Assembly: GCA_028868825.1 (NCBI GenBank)
Contig: JAGWTU010000001.1
Location: 242,355-306,354 of the forward strand
DNA length: 64,000 nt
Direction of reading: 5' to 3'
Origin: Burkholderiales bacterium
Lineage (GTDB): Bacteria > Pseudomonadota > Gammaproteobacteria > Burkholderiales > Burkholderiaceae_C
Shown here one piece after another: positions 1 through 9,557 of this stretch. Made by a program: the position numbers and the translations under genes. The notes below the pieces were generated by a model. The model did not search any database. It saw only the letters and a list, made by a program, of their open reading frames with translations, and was not told where the DNA came from. The first letter of the stretch is position 1; every line of letters starts with the position of its first letter.

Positions 1-700
1 TGTGCCACTGGGCGGCGCAGAGCGAGCAATGCAGATAGCGGTAGCCGGACACGTCGGCGCCGATGCGCGAGATGCTGGCGGTCGGGTGGCTGCCGCAGCA
101 GGGGCAGCGCGTCTCGTCGTCGGTGCGGCCGAAGGGCGCCGGGCGGCCGCCGAGGCGCGTCGCCTCCGTCTGCAGCACGAGCGCCGTCCAGTAGACCTGC
201 AGCGCGGCCGCGATGAGCGGCGCCGCGCCGAGGTCGAGTCCGCGCATCGTGCGCGACAGCAGCCGGTCGGCCTGCTGTTCGAGCGCCGCATCGCCCTGCG
301 CGCGCAACGCCTGCACGACGCCGAGCGCGGGACTGCCGACCAGCCGCGGCAGCAGTTCGTCGAGCAGGTCATGCAGGCCGCGGCGCCAGGCCGCATCGCG
401 GGGCCAGTGCAAGGCCGGCAACGGCGGCCGGCCGGCCTGGGCCGCGGCCTCGATGGCTTGGGCGTCCGGTGTCGGCAACTCGGGGTAGCGCTGCAACAGC
501 GCATGCTGGGCGCGCGTGAGTTCGGCCGCGAAGAGCAGGAAGTCGCGCGTCGCGTGCCCCGCTGCCAAAGTGCGCAGCCGGGCCTCGCGTTCCGCAAACA
601 ACGTCGCCGGATCGGGCAGGCGCAGGAAAGGCACCTGCTGCCCGGCCTGGACGGCGATCTCCTCCGGCGTCAGCAGCCGCGCGGCCTGCGCCGTCACCAT
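1..700 (-). CDS. fdhE: Formate dehydrogenase accessory protein FdhE (3' end beyond window)
   Basis: FdhE is a cytoplasmic rubredoxin-like factor needed for maturation of respiratory formate dehydrogenases. The minus strand is open from ATG at 700 to the left edge, giving 233 residues of a family normally near 310, so the C-terminus is missing. The visible end carries a CPCCGSHP motif followed by CSLC, the paired-cysteine iron-binding pattern of FdhE. It starts 15 nt after the fdoI stop, making it the last gene of fdoGHI-fdhE, the same order as the E. coli fdo operon. A GTG directly follows the ATG and could be the start instead. Confidence 0.9.
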   Translation of the reverse strand, partial: MVTAQAARLLTPEEIAVQAGQQVPFLRLPDPATLFAEREARLRTLAAGHATRDFLLFAAELTRAQHALLQRYPELPTPDAQAIEAAAQAGRPPLPALHWPRDAAWRRGLHDLLDELLPRLVGSPALGVVQALRAQGDAALEQQADRLLSRTMRGLDLGAAPLIAAALQVYWTALVLQTEATRLGGRPAPFGRTDDETRCPCCGSHPTASISRIGADVSGYRYLHCSLCAAQWH

Positions 701-715
701 CGGGAATTCATGCGC

Positions 716-1339
716 TTACTTGCCACCCGTCACGTCCCGGTACCAAAGCGCGTGATTCTGCCTCGCCCAGGCCGCCGTCACGGTGCCGCGCGTCATGCCG
801 CGGATCGAGCCCTGGGTCCAGATCGCCATGTAGATATGGCCGATGACGAGCAACACGATGCCGGTGGCGGCCACCGCGTGCAACAGCGTCGCGATGCGGA
901 TCAGCCCGATCGGGAAATAGGGCGCGAACCAGGGCCGCCAGAACACGAATCCGGTCAGCACCAGCACGACCATGCAGACCACCATCGCCCAGAACAGCAT
1001 CTTCTGGCCGTAGTTGAACTTGCCTGCCGGTGGCATGTTCGCGTCGTCGCCGGCAATCAGCCGGCCCATCTGCGCCTTCCACTCGCGGTCGGCATCGGTG
1101 ATGCGGTTGTCGCCGCGATGCGCGAGCGCGAAGCGCGCGAAGGCGACGGCCATCAGCACGCCGAGGAAGGGATGCAGGATGCGCGTCCAGGGCCCGCCGC
1201 CGAAGAACGTCGAGAGGAAATACAGGGCCGGGTGGAAGAAGGCCAGCCCCGAGAGGCCGGCGGCGAAGAACAGCAGCGCGATCGCCCAATGGTTCAGGCG
1301 GTCACGTTCATCGAAGCGCTTGACGAGCTGGGTGGTCAT
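716..1339 (-). CDS. fdoI: Formate dehydrogenase gamma subunit, cytochrome b556
   Basis: This is the membrane-anchoring di-heme b subunit, which passes electrons from the beta subunit to quinone. It has 207 residues, close to the usual ~210. Four hydrophobic segments are visible (about residues 18-40, 53-70, 110-132, 150-172). Candidate heme-ligand histidines lie in NHWAIAL, ILHPFLG, TLLHAVA and IGHIYMA. The ATG at 1339 was chosen because the family motif MTTQLVKRFDERDRLNHW begins there; an upstream ATG in frame would only add residues overlapping fdoH. It lies 13 nt after the fdoH stop. Confidence 0.93.
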   Translation of the reverse strand: MTTQLVKRFDERDRLNHWAIALLFFAAGLSGLAFFHPALYFLSTFFGGGPWTRILHPFLGVLMAVAFARFALAHRGDNRITDADREWKAQMGRLIAGDDANMPPAGKFNYGQKMLFWAMVVCMVVLVLTGFVFWRPWFAPYFPIGLIRIATLLHAVAATGIVLLVIGHIYMAIWTQGSIRGMTRGTVTAAWARQNHALWYRDVTGGK

Positions 1340-1352
1340 CGTGGGTCTCCGT

Positions 1353-2240
1353 TCAAGCGTCTTCGTCGACCTGGTGCGGCCCGACCTTGACGTAGTGGAA
1401 GAGTCCGGCCACCACGGCGCCCACCATCGCGGCCACGGCCAGCGGTTTGGCGATGCCCTTCCACAGCGAGACCAGCGGGCTGATCTTCGGATCGGCTGGC
1501 AGGCCGTGGTAGAGCTCGGGCTGGTCGGCATGCTGCAGCACGTACATAACATGCGTGCCGCCGACGCCGCTGGGGTTGTAGACGCCGGCCTGGGCGTAGC
1601 CGCGCTCCTTCAGGTCGGCCACGCGCGCCTCGCTGTAGTCGAGCATGTCCTCCTTGGTGCCGAAGTGGATTGCACCGGTCGGGCAGGACTTGACGCAGGC
1701 CGGCTCCAACCCCACGCCGACGCGGTCGGAACACAAGGAGCACTTGTACGACTTGTTGTCCTTGGCGCTGATGCGGGGCACGTTGAACGGGCAGCCGGTG
1801 ACGCAGTTGCCGCAGCCGATGCAGTTCTCGCTGATGAAGTCGACGATGCCGTTCGCGTATTGAACGATCGCGCCCGGGGCCGGGCAGGACTTCAGGCAGC
1901 CGGGGTCGGCGCAATGCATGCAGCCGTCCTTGCGTATGAGCCATTCGAGGCTCGTCGCCTGGTCGGCCTTGCTGCTGTCGCGCCGCGTCTCGACTTCCGA
2001 GAAACGCATCACCGTCCATGACGACGGCGTCAGATCGTTCGGGTTGTCGTAGACGCCGGCGTTGGTGCCGATCTCGTCGCGCAGATCGTTCCATTGCATG
2101 CACGCCACCTGGCAGGCCTTGCAGCCGATGCAGCTGGAGACGTCGATCAGCTTGGCGACCTCGGGCTCGCGCCGCACCGAGGGGCTCTCGCTGGTGGTGG
2201 CCGAGCGCCTGGCGATGTCGAGTGATTGCAGGGATGACAT
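1353..2240 (-). CDS. fdoH: Formate dehydrogenase beta subunit, four [4Fe-4S] clusters
   Basis: This electron-transfer subunit links FdoG to FdoI. It has 295 residues. Four ferredoxin-type cysteine groups are present: [11 protein letters not shown] (~37-47), [14 protein letters not shown] (~107-120), [12 protein letters not shown] (~140-151) and CSLC...CVKSCP (~167-187). A single C-terminal hydrophobic helix (~265-284) anchors it in the membrane, as in FdnH and FdoH. It begins 3 nt after the fdoG stop, so the two are surely co-transcribed. Confidence 0.96.
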   Translation of the reverse strand: MSSLQSLDIARRSATTSESPSVRREPEVAKLIDVSSCIGCKACQVACMQWNDLRDEIGTNAGVYDNPNDLTPSSWTVMRFSEVETRRDSSKADQATSLEWLIRKDGCMHCADPGCLKSCPAPGAIVQYANGIVDFISENCIGCGNCVTGCPFNVPRISAKDNKSYKCSLCSDRVGVGLEPACVKSCPTGAIHFGTKEDMLDYSEARVADLKERGYAQAGVYNPSGVGGTHVMYVLQHADQPELYHGLPADPKISPLVSLWKGIAKPLAVAAMVGAVVAGLFHYVKVGPHQVDEDA

Positions 2241-2243
2241 CGT

Positions 2244-5200
2244 TCAGGCCTTCTCGATGTTGACGATGAAGCTTTTGTATTCGGGGGTCTGCGTATTCGC
2301 ATCCCCGACGAAGGGCGTCAACGTGTTCACCAGGTAGCCGGGCTTGGCCAGGCCGACGAAGCCCCAGTGGTTGGGCAGGCCGACGGTGTCGATCTTCTTG
2401 CCGTCGCACTCGAGCTGCGGGATGCGCTTGCTGACCAGCGCCACGGCCTTGATGTAGCCGCGGTTGGACGAGACCTTGACCTTATCGCCGTTGGCGATGC
2501 CCTTGGCCTTGGCCAGTTCTTCGCCGATCTCGACGAACTGCTGCGGCTGGATGATCGCGCTCGTCTGGACGTTCTTGGTCCAGTAGTGGAAATGCTCGGT
2601 CAGGCGGTAGCTGGTGGCGACATAAGGGAAGTCCTTGGGCGTGCCGAAAGCCTCCATGTCGCCCTTGTAGACCCGCGCCGCGGGGTTCGACTTCGCCTTC
2701 GGATTGCCCGGGTGCATCGGGTTGTGCTCGAGCGGCGACTCGAAGGGTTCGTAATGCTCGGGCAGCGGTCCCTCGGCCATGCCGGTGGGGGCGAACAGGC
2801 GCGCCACGCCCTCGGCCGTCATGATGAAGGGCTGGACGCGGTTCTCGTCCTCGGGGTTGGCGTCGGGTCGGATGTCGGGCACGTCCGACCCGGCCCAGGC
2901 CTTGCCGTTCCATTGCACGAGCTTGCGCTTGGCATCCCAGGGCTTGCCGTTCGGCGCCGCCGAAGCGGCGTTGTAGAGGATGCGCCGGTTCGCCGGCCAG
3001 GCCCAGGACCAGTTCAGCGTCTGGCCGATGCCCCAGGGGTCGCTGTTGTCGCGGCGCGCCATCTGGTTGCCGGCCTGGGTCCAGGCGCCGCAATAGATCC
3101 AGCACCCGCTGGCCGTCGTGCCGTCGTCGCGCAGCAGCCCGAAACCGGGCAGTTGCTCGCCCGCCTTGGCCAGCACCTTGAGCGGCGCCTTCGGGTCCTT
3201 CGGATCGGGCGGCGCCAGCACGTCCTCGAGCGCCTTGCCGTTGTATTCCATCGCCAGCTCTTCGGACGAAGGGCTGTTGGGAATCTTGTAGGTCCAGGTG
3301 AGGTTGACGATGGGATCGGGAAAAGCGCCGCCTTCCTTCACGTAGGCCGACTTCAGGCGCAGGAACAGCTCGGCGATGATCTCGGCGTCGCCCTTGGCCT
3401 CGCCCGGGGGCGGTGCGCCCTTCCAGTGCCATTGCAGCCAGCGGCCGCTGTTCGTCAGCGAGCCGTCCTCCTCGGCGAAGCAGGTGCTCGGGAAGCGGAA
3501 GACCGTGGTCTGGATCTCTTCGCTCTTGACGTCGTTGTATTCGCCGTGGTTCTTCCAGAACTCGGCCGTCTCGGTGTTGAGCGGATCGATGATCGCCAGG
3601 TATTTCAGCTTCGACAGCCCGGCGACGATCTTCTTCTTGTTCGGGAACGAACCCACGGGGTTGAAGCCCTGGCAGATGTAGCCGTTGAGCTTGCCCTGGT
3701 TCATCATCTCGAACGCGTTGAGCACGTCGTAGAGCTTGTCCCACTTGGGCAGGTAGTCGAAGGCCCAGCTGTTCTCGGCCGTCGCCGCCTTGCCCCACCA
3801 GGCCTTTTGCAGACTGACGAAGAACTTCGGGTAGTTCTGCCAGTAGCTCATCTGGTTCGGACGCAGCGGCTTCGTCGCCCGGGTCTTGTAGTAGGTCTCC
3901 AGGTCCTGTTCGCTGTCGCGCGCCAGGCTGAGGTAGCCGGGCAGGTTGGTCGACAGCAGTCCGAGGTCGGTCAGGCCCTGGATGTTGCTGTGGCCGCGCA
4001 GCGCGTTCATGCCGCCACCGGCCACGCCGATGTTGCCCAGCAGCAGCTGCATGATGGCGCCGGTGCGGATCATCTGCGAGCCCTGGCTGTGCTGCGTCCA
4101 GCCGAGCGCGTACATGATCGTCATCGTCTTGTCGGGCGCCGACGTCGTGGCGATGTACTTGCAGACCTCGAGGAACTTGTCCTTGGGCGTGCCGGTGATC
4201 TTGCTCACCATCTCGGGCGTGTAGCGCGCGTAATGGCGCTTCATCACCTGCAGCACGCAGCGCTCGTGCTGCATCGTCTCGTCGACCTTGGCAAAGCCCT
4301 TGTCGTCGAGCTCGTAGGCCCAGCTCGCGCTGCTGTAGCTGCGCTTGGCCTCGTCGTAGCCCGAGAAGATGCCGTCAGTGAACGAGTAGCCCTCGCCGAC
4401 GATGAAGCCGGCATTCGTGTACGCCTTGACGTACTCGTGCTGGATCTTGTCGTTGGCGAGCAGGTAGTTCAGCACGCCGCCGAGGAAGGCGATGTCGGAG
4501 CCGGCACGGATCGGCGCGTAGTAGTCGGCCATCGCCGCGCTGCGCGTGAAGCGCGGGTCGACGACGACCAGCTTGGCCTTGCGCGTGTGCTTGGCTTCGA
4601 CCACCCATTTGAAGCCGCAGGGATGGGCCTCGGCGGCATTGCCGCCCATGATCAATACGAGGTCGGCGTTCTTGATGTCCACCCAGTGGTTGGTCATCGC
4701 ACCGCGGCCAAACGTCGGAGCCAGACTGGCTACCGTCGGGCCGTGTCAAACGCGTGCCTGATTGTCGAAGACCAGCATTCCCATCGAGCGCATCGCCTTG
4801 TGGGTGATGTAGCCCGATTCGTTGGACGATGCCGAAGCGCAGAGCATGCCGGTGGACAGCCAGCGGTTGACGGTCTGGCCGGCGGCGTTCTTGGCGATGA
4901 AGTTGGCGTCGCGGTCGGCCTTCATCATCTTGGCCAGTCGCGACATCGCCTCGTCCCAGGACACGCGCTTCCACTCGGTGCTGCCGGGCTCGCGGATCTC
5001 GGGGTGCTTGAGGCGGTTCGGGCTGTGCACGAAGTCGAGCAGGCCGGCGCCCTTGGGGCACAACGTGCCGCGGTTCACCGGATGGTCCGGGTCGCCCTCG
5101 ATGTGGACGATGTCGGCGGTGACGTTCTTCGCCTTGTCGCCGAGGCTGTACATGATGATGCCGCAGCCTACCGAGCAATACGGGCAGGTGTTGCGGGTCT

Positions 5201-5333
5201 CGGTCGTGCGGGACAGCTTGAAGTTGCGCGTTTCGGCCAGCGCCGCCATGGGCGAGAAGCCCAACGCCACCAGACTGGATCCCACCAGTCCGGCTCCGCT
5301 GACCCGGAAGAACTGCCTCCGGTCCATATCCAT
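2244..5333 (-). CDS. fdoG: Formate dehydrogenase alpha subunit, selenocysteine-containing (TGA recoded)
   Basis: This is the molybdenum bis-MGD catalytic subunit, oxidising formate to CO2 in the periplasm. The gene is 1,029 codons with an in-frame TGA at 4746-4748, read here as selenocysteine: the flanking residues DNQARV-U-HGPTVASLAPTFG match FdnG/FdoG exactly. Starting at ATG 5333 (preceded by GGGG) puts Sec at residue 196, its position in E. coli FdnG; an ATG at 5348 is possible but less likely. A Tat signal (DRRQFFR) ends near ALA at 33. C50, C53, C57 and a Cys in GTLCPKG ligate a [4Fe-4S] cluster. Automated callers would split it into a 200-residue and an 817-residue piece. selA, selB and selC are not in the window. 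Confidence 0.96.
4706..4748 (-). promoter_or_regulatory. Bacterial SECIS hairpin with the selenocysteine UGA codon
   Basis: On the fdoG mRNA the UGA (4748-4746) is followed by a foldable segment. An outer GGCC (4742-4739) pairs with GGCC (4709-4706). An apical stem AGCCA (4731-4727) pairs with UGGCU (4723-4719) around a three-base GUC loop. Position relative to UGA and the GU-containing apical loop match the SelB-binding element of E. coli fdnG and fdhF. Pairing was read by eye, not computed. Confidence 0.85.
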
Positions 5334-5459
5334 CTGATCACACCCCATGTCGGGCTCGGCCCGATCGTGATTGATGCCTGCATCACGGCAGAGCGCTGAC
5401 CATTGGACCTGATGATTGCCATGTTGACTGTGCGGGAAATCCTTATGAAGCCATCACCA

Positions 5460-5502
5460 CAAGCAAGTTAACATAATATACATTGTACTCTATTTAAGCA
5501 GC
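5460..5502. promoter_or_regulatory. AT-rich divergent promoter region between fdoG and the glycan operon
   Basis: The 305 bp between the fdoG start and the plus-strand glycosyltransferase holds no gene. It contains the most AT-rich stretch of this area. On the plus strand TTAACA (5468-5473), a 17-bp spacer and TATTTA (5491-5496) form a plausible sigma-70 promoter for the glycan operon. On the minus strand TATTAT (5478-5473) could serve as a -10 box for fdoGHI-fdhE, but no good -35 is seen. Confidence 0.5.
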
Positions 5503-5638
5503 GTCGCCGCCGATGGAGCGCTCCGCGTTCGACCTGACCGATCGCGCTAGACAGCGTTCAGATTGAGTTCATTCGGGGTCCACAAACTCCTCCACATCAG
5601 GGCATCCCGCCGATGCCCTCGCACCGAGGAGCCCCGCG

Positions 5639-6979
5639 ATGATCACCGAATCGGCCTGCGACTACCGGCGCCCGCCCTACCTGCCCGCCTGGGACCGGCC
5701 GCAGCGCGGCTTCGATGCGCAGCGCATCTTCGGCACCCGGCGCGAGGGCGCGCCGGCGACCCAGGTCTGCATCTATTCGCACGACACCTTCGGCCTCGGC
5801 CACCTGCGGCGCAACCTGGCGATCGCCGACCAGCTGCTGCGCAGCGCGGACCCGTTCGAGGTCTGGCTGCTCACCGGCTCGCCGGTGATCCGCCAGACGA
5901 AGCTGCCGCACGGGCTGCATGTGCAGCCGCTGCCGCCCGTCGTCAAGACCGGCGCCGAGCGCTACGCCGCGCGCGCGCCGGGCCAGCTCTTCGGGCTTAC
6001 CAAGGGCTACCGCGAGGCGCTCATCATGAAGCTCGTCGAGGAGCAGCGCCCCGACGTGTTCCTCGTCGACCACGCCCCGGCGGGCATGAACGGCGAGCTG
6101 CTCTCGACGCTGGCGCTGATCCGCAACGAGCTGCCGCGCACGCGCACGGTGCTCGGCCTGCGCGACATCCTCGACAGCCCCGAGAGCGTGCGCCGGACCT
6201 GGCAGGAGCAGGAGCTGCACGCCTTGATGGAGCAGGCCTACGACGACCTCTTCGTCTACGGCAGCGAGCGCCTGCACGACGTCGTCGCCGCCTACGGACT
6301 GTCGACGAAGCTCGCGCGGCGCGTGCAGTATTGCGGTTATGTCGTCGGCCCGGCGCGCTTCGAGCAGTTGCGCGCGACCGACGGCGGCAAGGTCTGCTGG
6401 GATCGACAGCGCAGCGGTGCGCGGCCCGTGGTGCTGGTGATGGCCGGCGGCGGCGGCGACGGCCATTTCCTGATGGATGCCTATCTGCAGGGGATCTGCC
6501 GCGGCGCGCCGAACGATTTCCATTCGGTCATCGTCACCGGGCCGCTGATGCCGGGCGCCGAGAGCCAGGCGCTGCGGAATGCGGCCGCCGGGCGCGACGA
6601 TGTCGAGATCGTCGCCTACGCGAGCGAGCCGATGCCGAGCATCCGCGCCGCCGATCTCGTCGTGTCGATGGCCGGCTACAACACCTGCGTCGAGTTGCTG
6701 GCGGCGCGCAAGAAGGCCATCCTGGTGCCGCGCAGCGTGCCGCGGCTCGAGCAGAAGCTGCGCGCGGACCTGCTGGCCGGTCTCGGGCTGTTCGACGCCG
6801 TCGATCCCGACGCCGATCTCGCCGCGACGCTGTCCGTGCGCGTGCCGCGCGCGCTCGCCGCGGCGCTGCCCTGCGAGGCGGGCTGGGCCGCGGTCGACCT
6901 GCGCGGCGCCGAGCGCGTCGCCACCGCGCTCGCACGCTGCGCCTCGCGCCTCGAGCGGCCGATCGAGGACCTGGCATGA
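5639..6979 (+). CDS. Predicted glycosyltransferase, GT-B fold, GT28/COG4671-like
   Basis: The 446-residue cytoplasmic protein is a likely sugar transferase and the first gene of the glycan operon. The N-half opens with VCIYSHDTFGLGHLRRN (~43-59), the glycine/histidine acceptor-side loop of MurG-like enzymes. The C-half has MAGGGGDG (~263-270) and a donor-binding segment VVSMAGYNTCVELLAARKK (~341-359). No signal peptide or membrane helix is seen. GAGGAG at 5626-5631 sets the start at 5639. Its stop overlaps the next ATG (ATGA). Donor and acceptor cannot be told from sequence. Confidence 0.8.
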   Translation: MITESACDYRRPPYLPAWDRPQRGFDAQRIFGTRREGAPATQVCIYSHDTFGLGHLRRNLAIADQLLRSADPFEVWLLTGSPVIRQTKLPHGLHVQPLPPVVKTGAERYAARAPGQLFGLTKGYREALIMKLVEEQRPDVFLVDHAPAGMNGELLSTLALIRNELPRTRTVLGLRDILDSPESVRRTWQEQELHALMEQAYDDLFVYGSERLHDVVAAYGLSTKLARRVQYCGYVVGPARFEQLRATDGGKVCWDRQRSGARPVVLVMAGGGGDGHFLMDAYLQGICRGAPNDFHSVIVTGPLMPGAESQALRNAAAGRDDVEIVAYASEPMPSIRAADLVVSMAGYNTCVELLAARKKAILVPRSVPRLEQKLRADLLAGLGLFDAVDPDADLAATLSVRVPRALAAALPCEAGWAAVDLRGAERVATALARCASRLERPIEDLA

Positions 6980-8313
6980 AGCCGCTCGAACCGGGGCCGG
7001 TGGCCTATGTGCTCAAGCGCTATCCGCGCCTGACCGAGACCTTCATCCTCAACGAGATCCGCGCCATCGAGCGGCTCGGCGAGCGGCTGCACATCTTCTC
7101 GCTGCTGCCGCCCGAGCCGCCGCCGCACCACCCCATGGTCGACGAAGTGCGCGCGACGCTGCATGCGCCGCCGTCGGGCTGGTGGACGACGCTGCGCGTC
7201 TTCGGCGCGGCGCAGCGGTCGCTGCTGGTCGCGGCGCCGCGGCGCTACCTCGGCACCTTCGTGCTCGCCGTCTGGCGCAAGCTGGGCTCGCGCCATCCGC
7301 TGTCGCTTTGGCGGCAGTTCGCGCGCGCGGCCGTCCTGGCCCAGATGTGCCGCGATCTGGGCATCCGCCATATCCACGCCCATTTCGCGAACGCACCGAC
7401 CACGGTGGCCGAATTCGCGCATCGCATGAGCGGCATCCCCTTCAGCTTCACGGCGCACGCGAAGGACATCTACCTGGCACGCCCGGCGATCCTGCGGCGC
7501 CACCTGCAGGCGGCCGAATTCGTCGCCACCTGCACCGGCTACAACGCCGAGTACCTGCGCCGCATCGCGCCGCGGCTGGACCCGCGGCGCATCCACCTCG
7601 TCTATCACGGCATCGACCTGCAGAACTTCAGCGGCGTCGCCGGGCGCGCAGCGCGGCGGCCGACGCGCCCGCGCATCCTCGCCGTCGGCCGCCTCGTGCC
7701 GAAGAAGGGACACGAGGACCTGATCGCGGCCTGCGCCGCGCTGCGCGCGCAGGGCGTCGACTTCGAATGCGAGATCGTCGGCGCCGGTGCGCTGCAGGCC
7801 GCGCTCGAGGCCGAGATCGGCCGTCATGCCCTGACCGATCGGGTGTTCCTGCGCGGGCCGATGACGCATCGCGAACTGGTCGTGCGCTATCGCGAGGCCG
7901 ACCTGTTCGTGCTCGCGCCCCGCATCGCCGAGGACGGCGATCGCGACGGCATTCCCAACGTCATCGCCGAGGCGATGGCGGTCGGGGTTCCGGTGGTGGC
8001 CACCGAGGTATCGGGCATCCCGGAGCTGGTGCGCCACGAGCGCACCGGACTGCTCGCGCCGTCGCGCGATCCGCAGGCCCTGGCGGCGCAGATCAAGCGC
8101 CTGCTCGACGACCCCGCACTCGGCGCGGCGCTCGCGCGGGCGGCGCAGGCGCTGCTGCGGCGCGACTTCGACCTCTGGGAGACGACGCGCGCGCTGCATG
8201 CGCTGATGGGCCCTGCGGCCTGTTGCCCGCAGGGCGCGCATGGCGCGGCGGTGCTGGCGCGCCAGGAGACGGCCCCGTTCCACGGTGCCGCCGCCGGGGA
8301 GGCGACGCGATGA
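6976..8313 (+). CDS. Glycosyltransferase family 4 protein
   Basis: The 445-residue GT-B retaining glycosyltransferase has a KRYPRLTETFILNEI N-terminus (~14-28), typical of exopolysaccharide GT4 enzymes. IHAHFANAPTTVA (~134-146) and the donor-domain segment AVGRLVPKKGHEDLI (~235-249) are present. The GT4 EX7E region is DGIPNVIAEAMAVGVPVVAT (~324-343). The last ~35 residues are an alanine-rich tail with little family likeness. The start is fixed by ATGA overlap with the upstream gene; the stop overlaps the next start the same way. Confidence 0.88.
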   Translation: MKPLEPGPVAYVLKRYPRLTETFILNEIRAIERLGERLHIFSLLPPEPPPHHPMVDEVRATLHAPPSGWWTTLRVFGAAQRSLLVAAPRRYLGTFVLAVWRKLGSRHPLSLWRQFARAAVLAQMCRDLGIRHIHAHFANAPTTVAEFAHRMSGIPFSFTAHAKDIYLARPAILRRHLQAAEFVATCTGYNAEYLRRIAPRLDPRRIHLVYHGIDLQNFSGVAGRAARRPTRPRILAVGRLVPKKGHEDLIAACAALRAQGVDFECEIVGAGALQAALEAEIGRHALTDRVFLRGPMTHRELVVRYREADLFVLAPRIAEDGDRDGIPNVIAEAMAVGVPVVATEVSGIPELVRHERTGLLAPSRDPQALAAQIKRLLDDPALGAALARAAQALLRRDFDLWETTRALHALMGPAACCPQGAHGAAVLARQETAPFHGAAAGEATR

Positions 8314-9557
8314 AGATCCTGTATCTGAATTTCGACCATGGCATTCCGGTGCTCGGCGACAAGGGCGCGTCGGTCCACGTGCGCGAGTTCGTCGGCGCGG
8401 CATCCGGGCTGGGGCACGAAGTCCTCGTCGCCTGCGCCAGGCTGGGCAGCGGCAATGCGGCGCCGCCGGCGGCCCTCATCGAGCTCGGCGCCGAAGCGCC
8501 CACCCCGGCGCCGGACGGGCTGGCCGCCGAACTCGGTCTGGCGTTGCGGGGCCTGGACGCGGCACGGACGGCGATCGAGCTCGGCCGCCTGGCCTGGGAC
8601 CGCGCGGTCGCGCAGCGCGTATTCGATGCCCTCGCCGCGCGTTCCTTCAGGCCCGACTTCGTCTACGAACGCCACGCCCTCTTCTCGAGCGCGGGCGCGC
8701 GCATCGCGGCCCGCTACGACTGCCCGCGCATCCTCGAAGTCAACGCGCCGCTGGCCGAGGAACACAAGCGTTTTCGCGGCCTGCAGCTCGAAGCGGTCGC
8801 GCGGCGCATGGAAGCCGAGTCGTTCGCGGGCGCCACCGCCGTGGTCGCGGTGTCGGATGCCGTCCGGGCCTACGTGCTGGCGCGAGCGCCGCGCCAGCAG
8901 GTTGCCGTCGAGGCCAACGGCGTCGACCTCGGCCGCTTCGCGGCCGGCGCGAGCCGGCGCGACGAATTGCGCGCGCGCATCGGCGTCGGCGCGCGCACGG
9001 GGGTGATCGGTTTCGTCGGCAGCTTCAAGGCCTGGCATGGCACCGAACTGCTGTTCGACGTGTTCAGCGAGCTCGCGGCGCGGCGCGACGTGCATCTGCT
9101 GGCCGTCGGCGACGGGCCCCTGTGGCCGGCGCTCGACGACCGTGTCGCGCACTCCCCCTGGCGCAGCCGCGTCACGCTGCCCGGGCGCGCGCCGCATGCC
9201 GAGATTCCCGGCTGGACGGCGGCCTGCGACATCGTCGTCGCGCCCTACCGGGCGGCCGCGGATTTCTATTTCTCGCCGCTCAAGGTCATCGAGGCGCTGG
9301 CCTGCGGCCGGCCCGTGGTCGCGCCGCGCGTCGGCCAGCTTCCCGAGCTCGTCGCCCATGGCCGCACGGGGCTGCTGTACCGCGTCGACGACGCGCAGGA
9401 CTGCCGCGATGCGGTGCTGGCGCTGCTCGACGATCCCGATCGGCGCGCCGCGATGGGGCGGCGCGCGCGCGAAAGCGTCGCCGCGCGCGGCTGGGACCGC
9501 GTCGCGCAGCGCGTCTGCACGCTCGCGGAGCAGGCGCGCGCCGGAGCGCCGGCATGA
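8310..9557 (+). CDS. Glycosyltransferase family 4 protein
   Basis: This 415-residue protein is the second GT4 enzyme of the operon. Its N-terminus reads MKILYLNFDHGIPVLGDKGA, followed by SVHVREF, the glycine-containing loop seen in GT4 enzymes. The acceptor half carries DFVYERHALFS (~117-127). The donor half has FVGSFKAWHGTELL (~235-248) and an SPLKVIEALACGRPVVAP stretch (~322-339) supplying the EX7E pattern. It is translationally coupled on both sides by 4-bp overlaps. Two GT4 and one GT28-like enzyme suggest a short oligosaccharide repeat or glycolipid head group. Confidence 0.88.
   Translation: MKILYLNFDHGIPVLGDKGASVHVREFVGAASGLGHEVLVACARLGSGNAAPPAALIELGAEAPTPAPDGLAAELGLALRGLDAARTAIELGRLAWDRAVAQRVFDALAARSFRPDFVYERHALFSSAGARIAARYDCPRILEVNAPLAEEHKRFRGLQLEAVARRMEAESFAGATAVVAVSDAVRAYVLARAPRQQVAVEANGVDLGRFAAGASRRDELRARIGVGARTGVIGFVGSFKAWHGTELLFDVFSELAARRDVHLLAVGDGPLWPALDDRVAHSPWRSRVTLPGRAPHAEIPGWTAACDIVVAPYRAAADFYFSPLKVIEALACGRPVVAPRVGQLPELVAHGRTGLLYRVDDAQDCRDAVLALLDDPDRRAAMGRRARESVAARGWDRVAQRVCTLAEQARAGAPA

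Noticed and set aside
4746..4748. A nonsense mutation splitting fdoG
   Set aside because: Flanking sequence, position 196 and the SECIS fold identify the TGA as selenocysteine.
2367..5399. Very long plus-strand open frame (about 1,010 codons)
   Set aside because: It is antisense to fdoG, has biased low-complexity composition, and matches no family; GC-rich DNA often leaves the complementary frame open.
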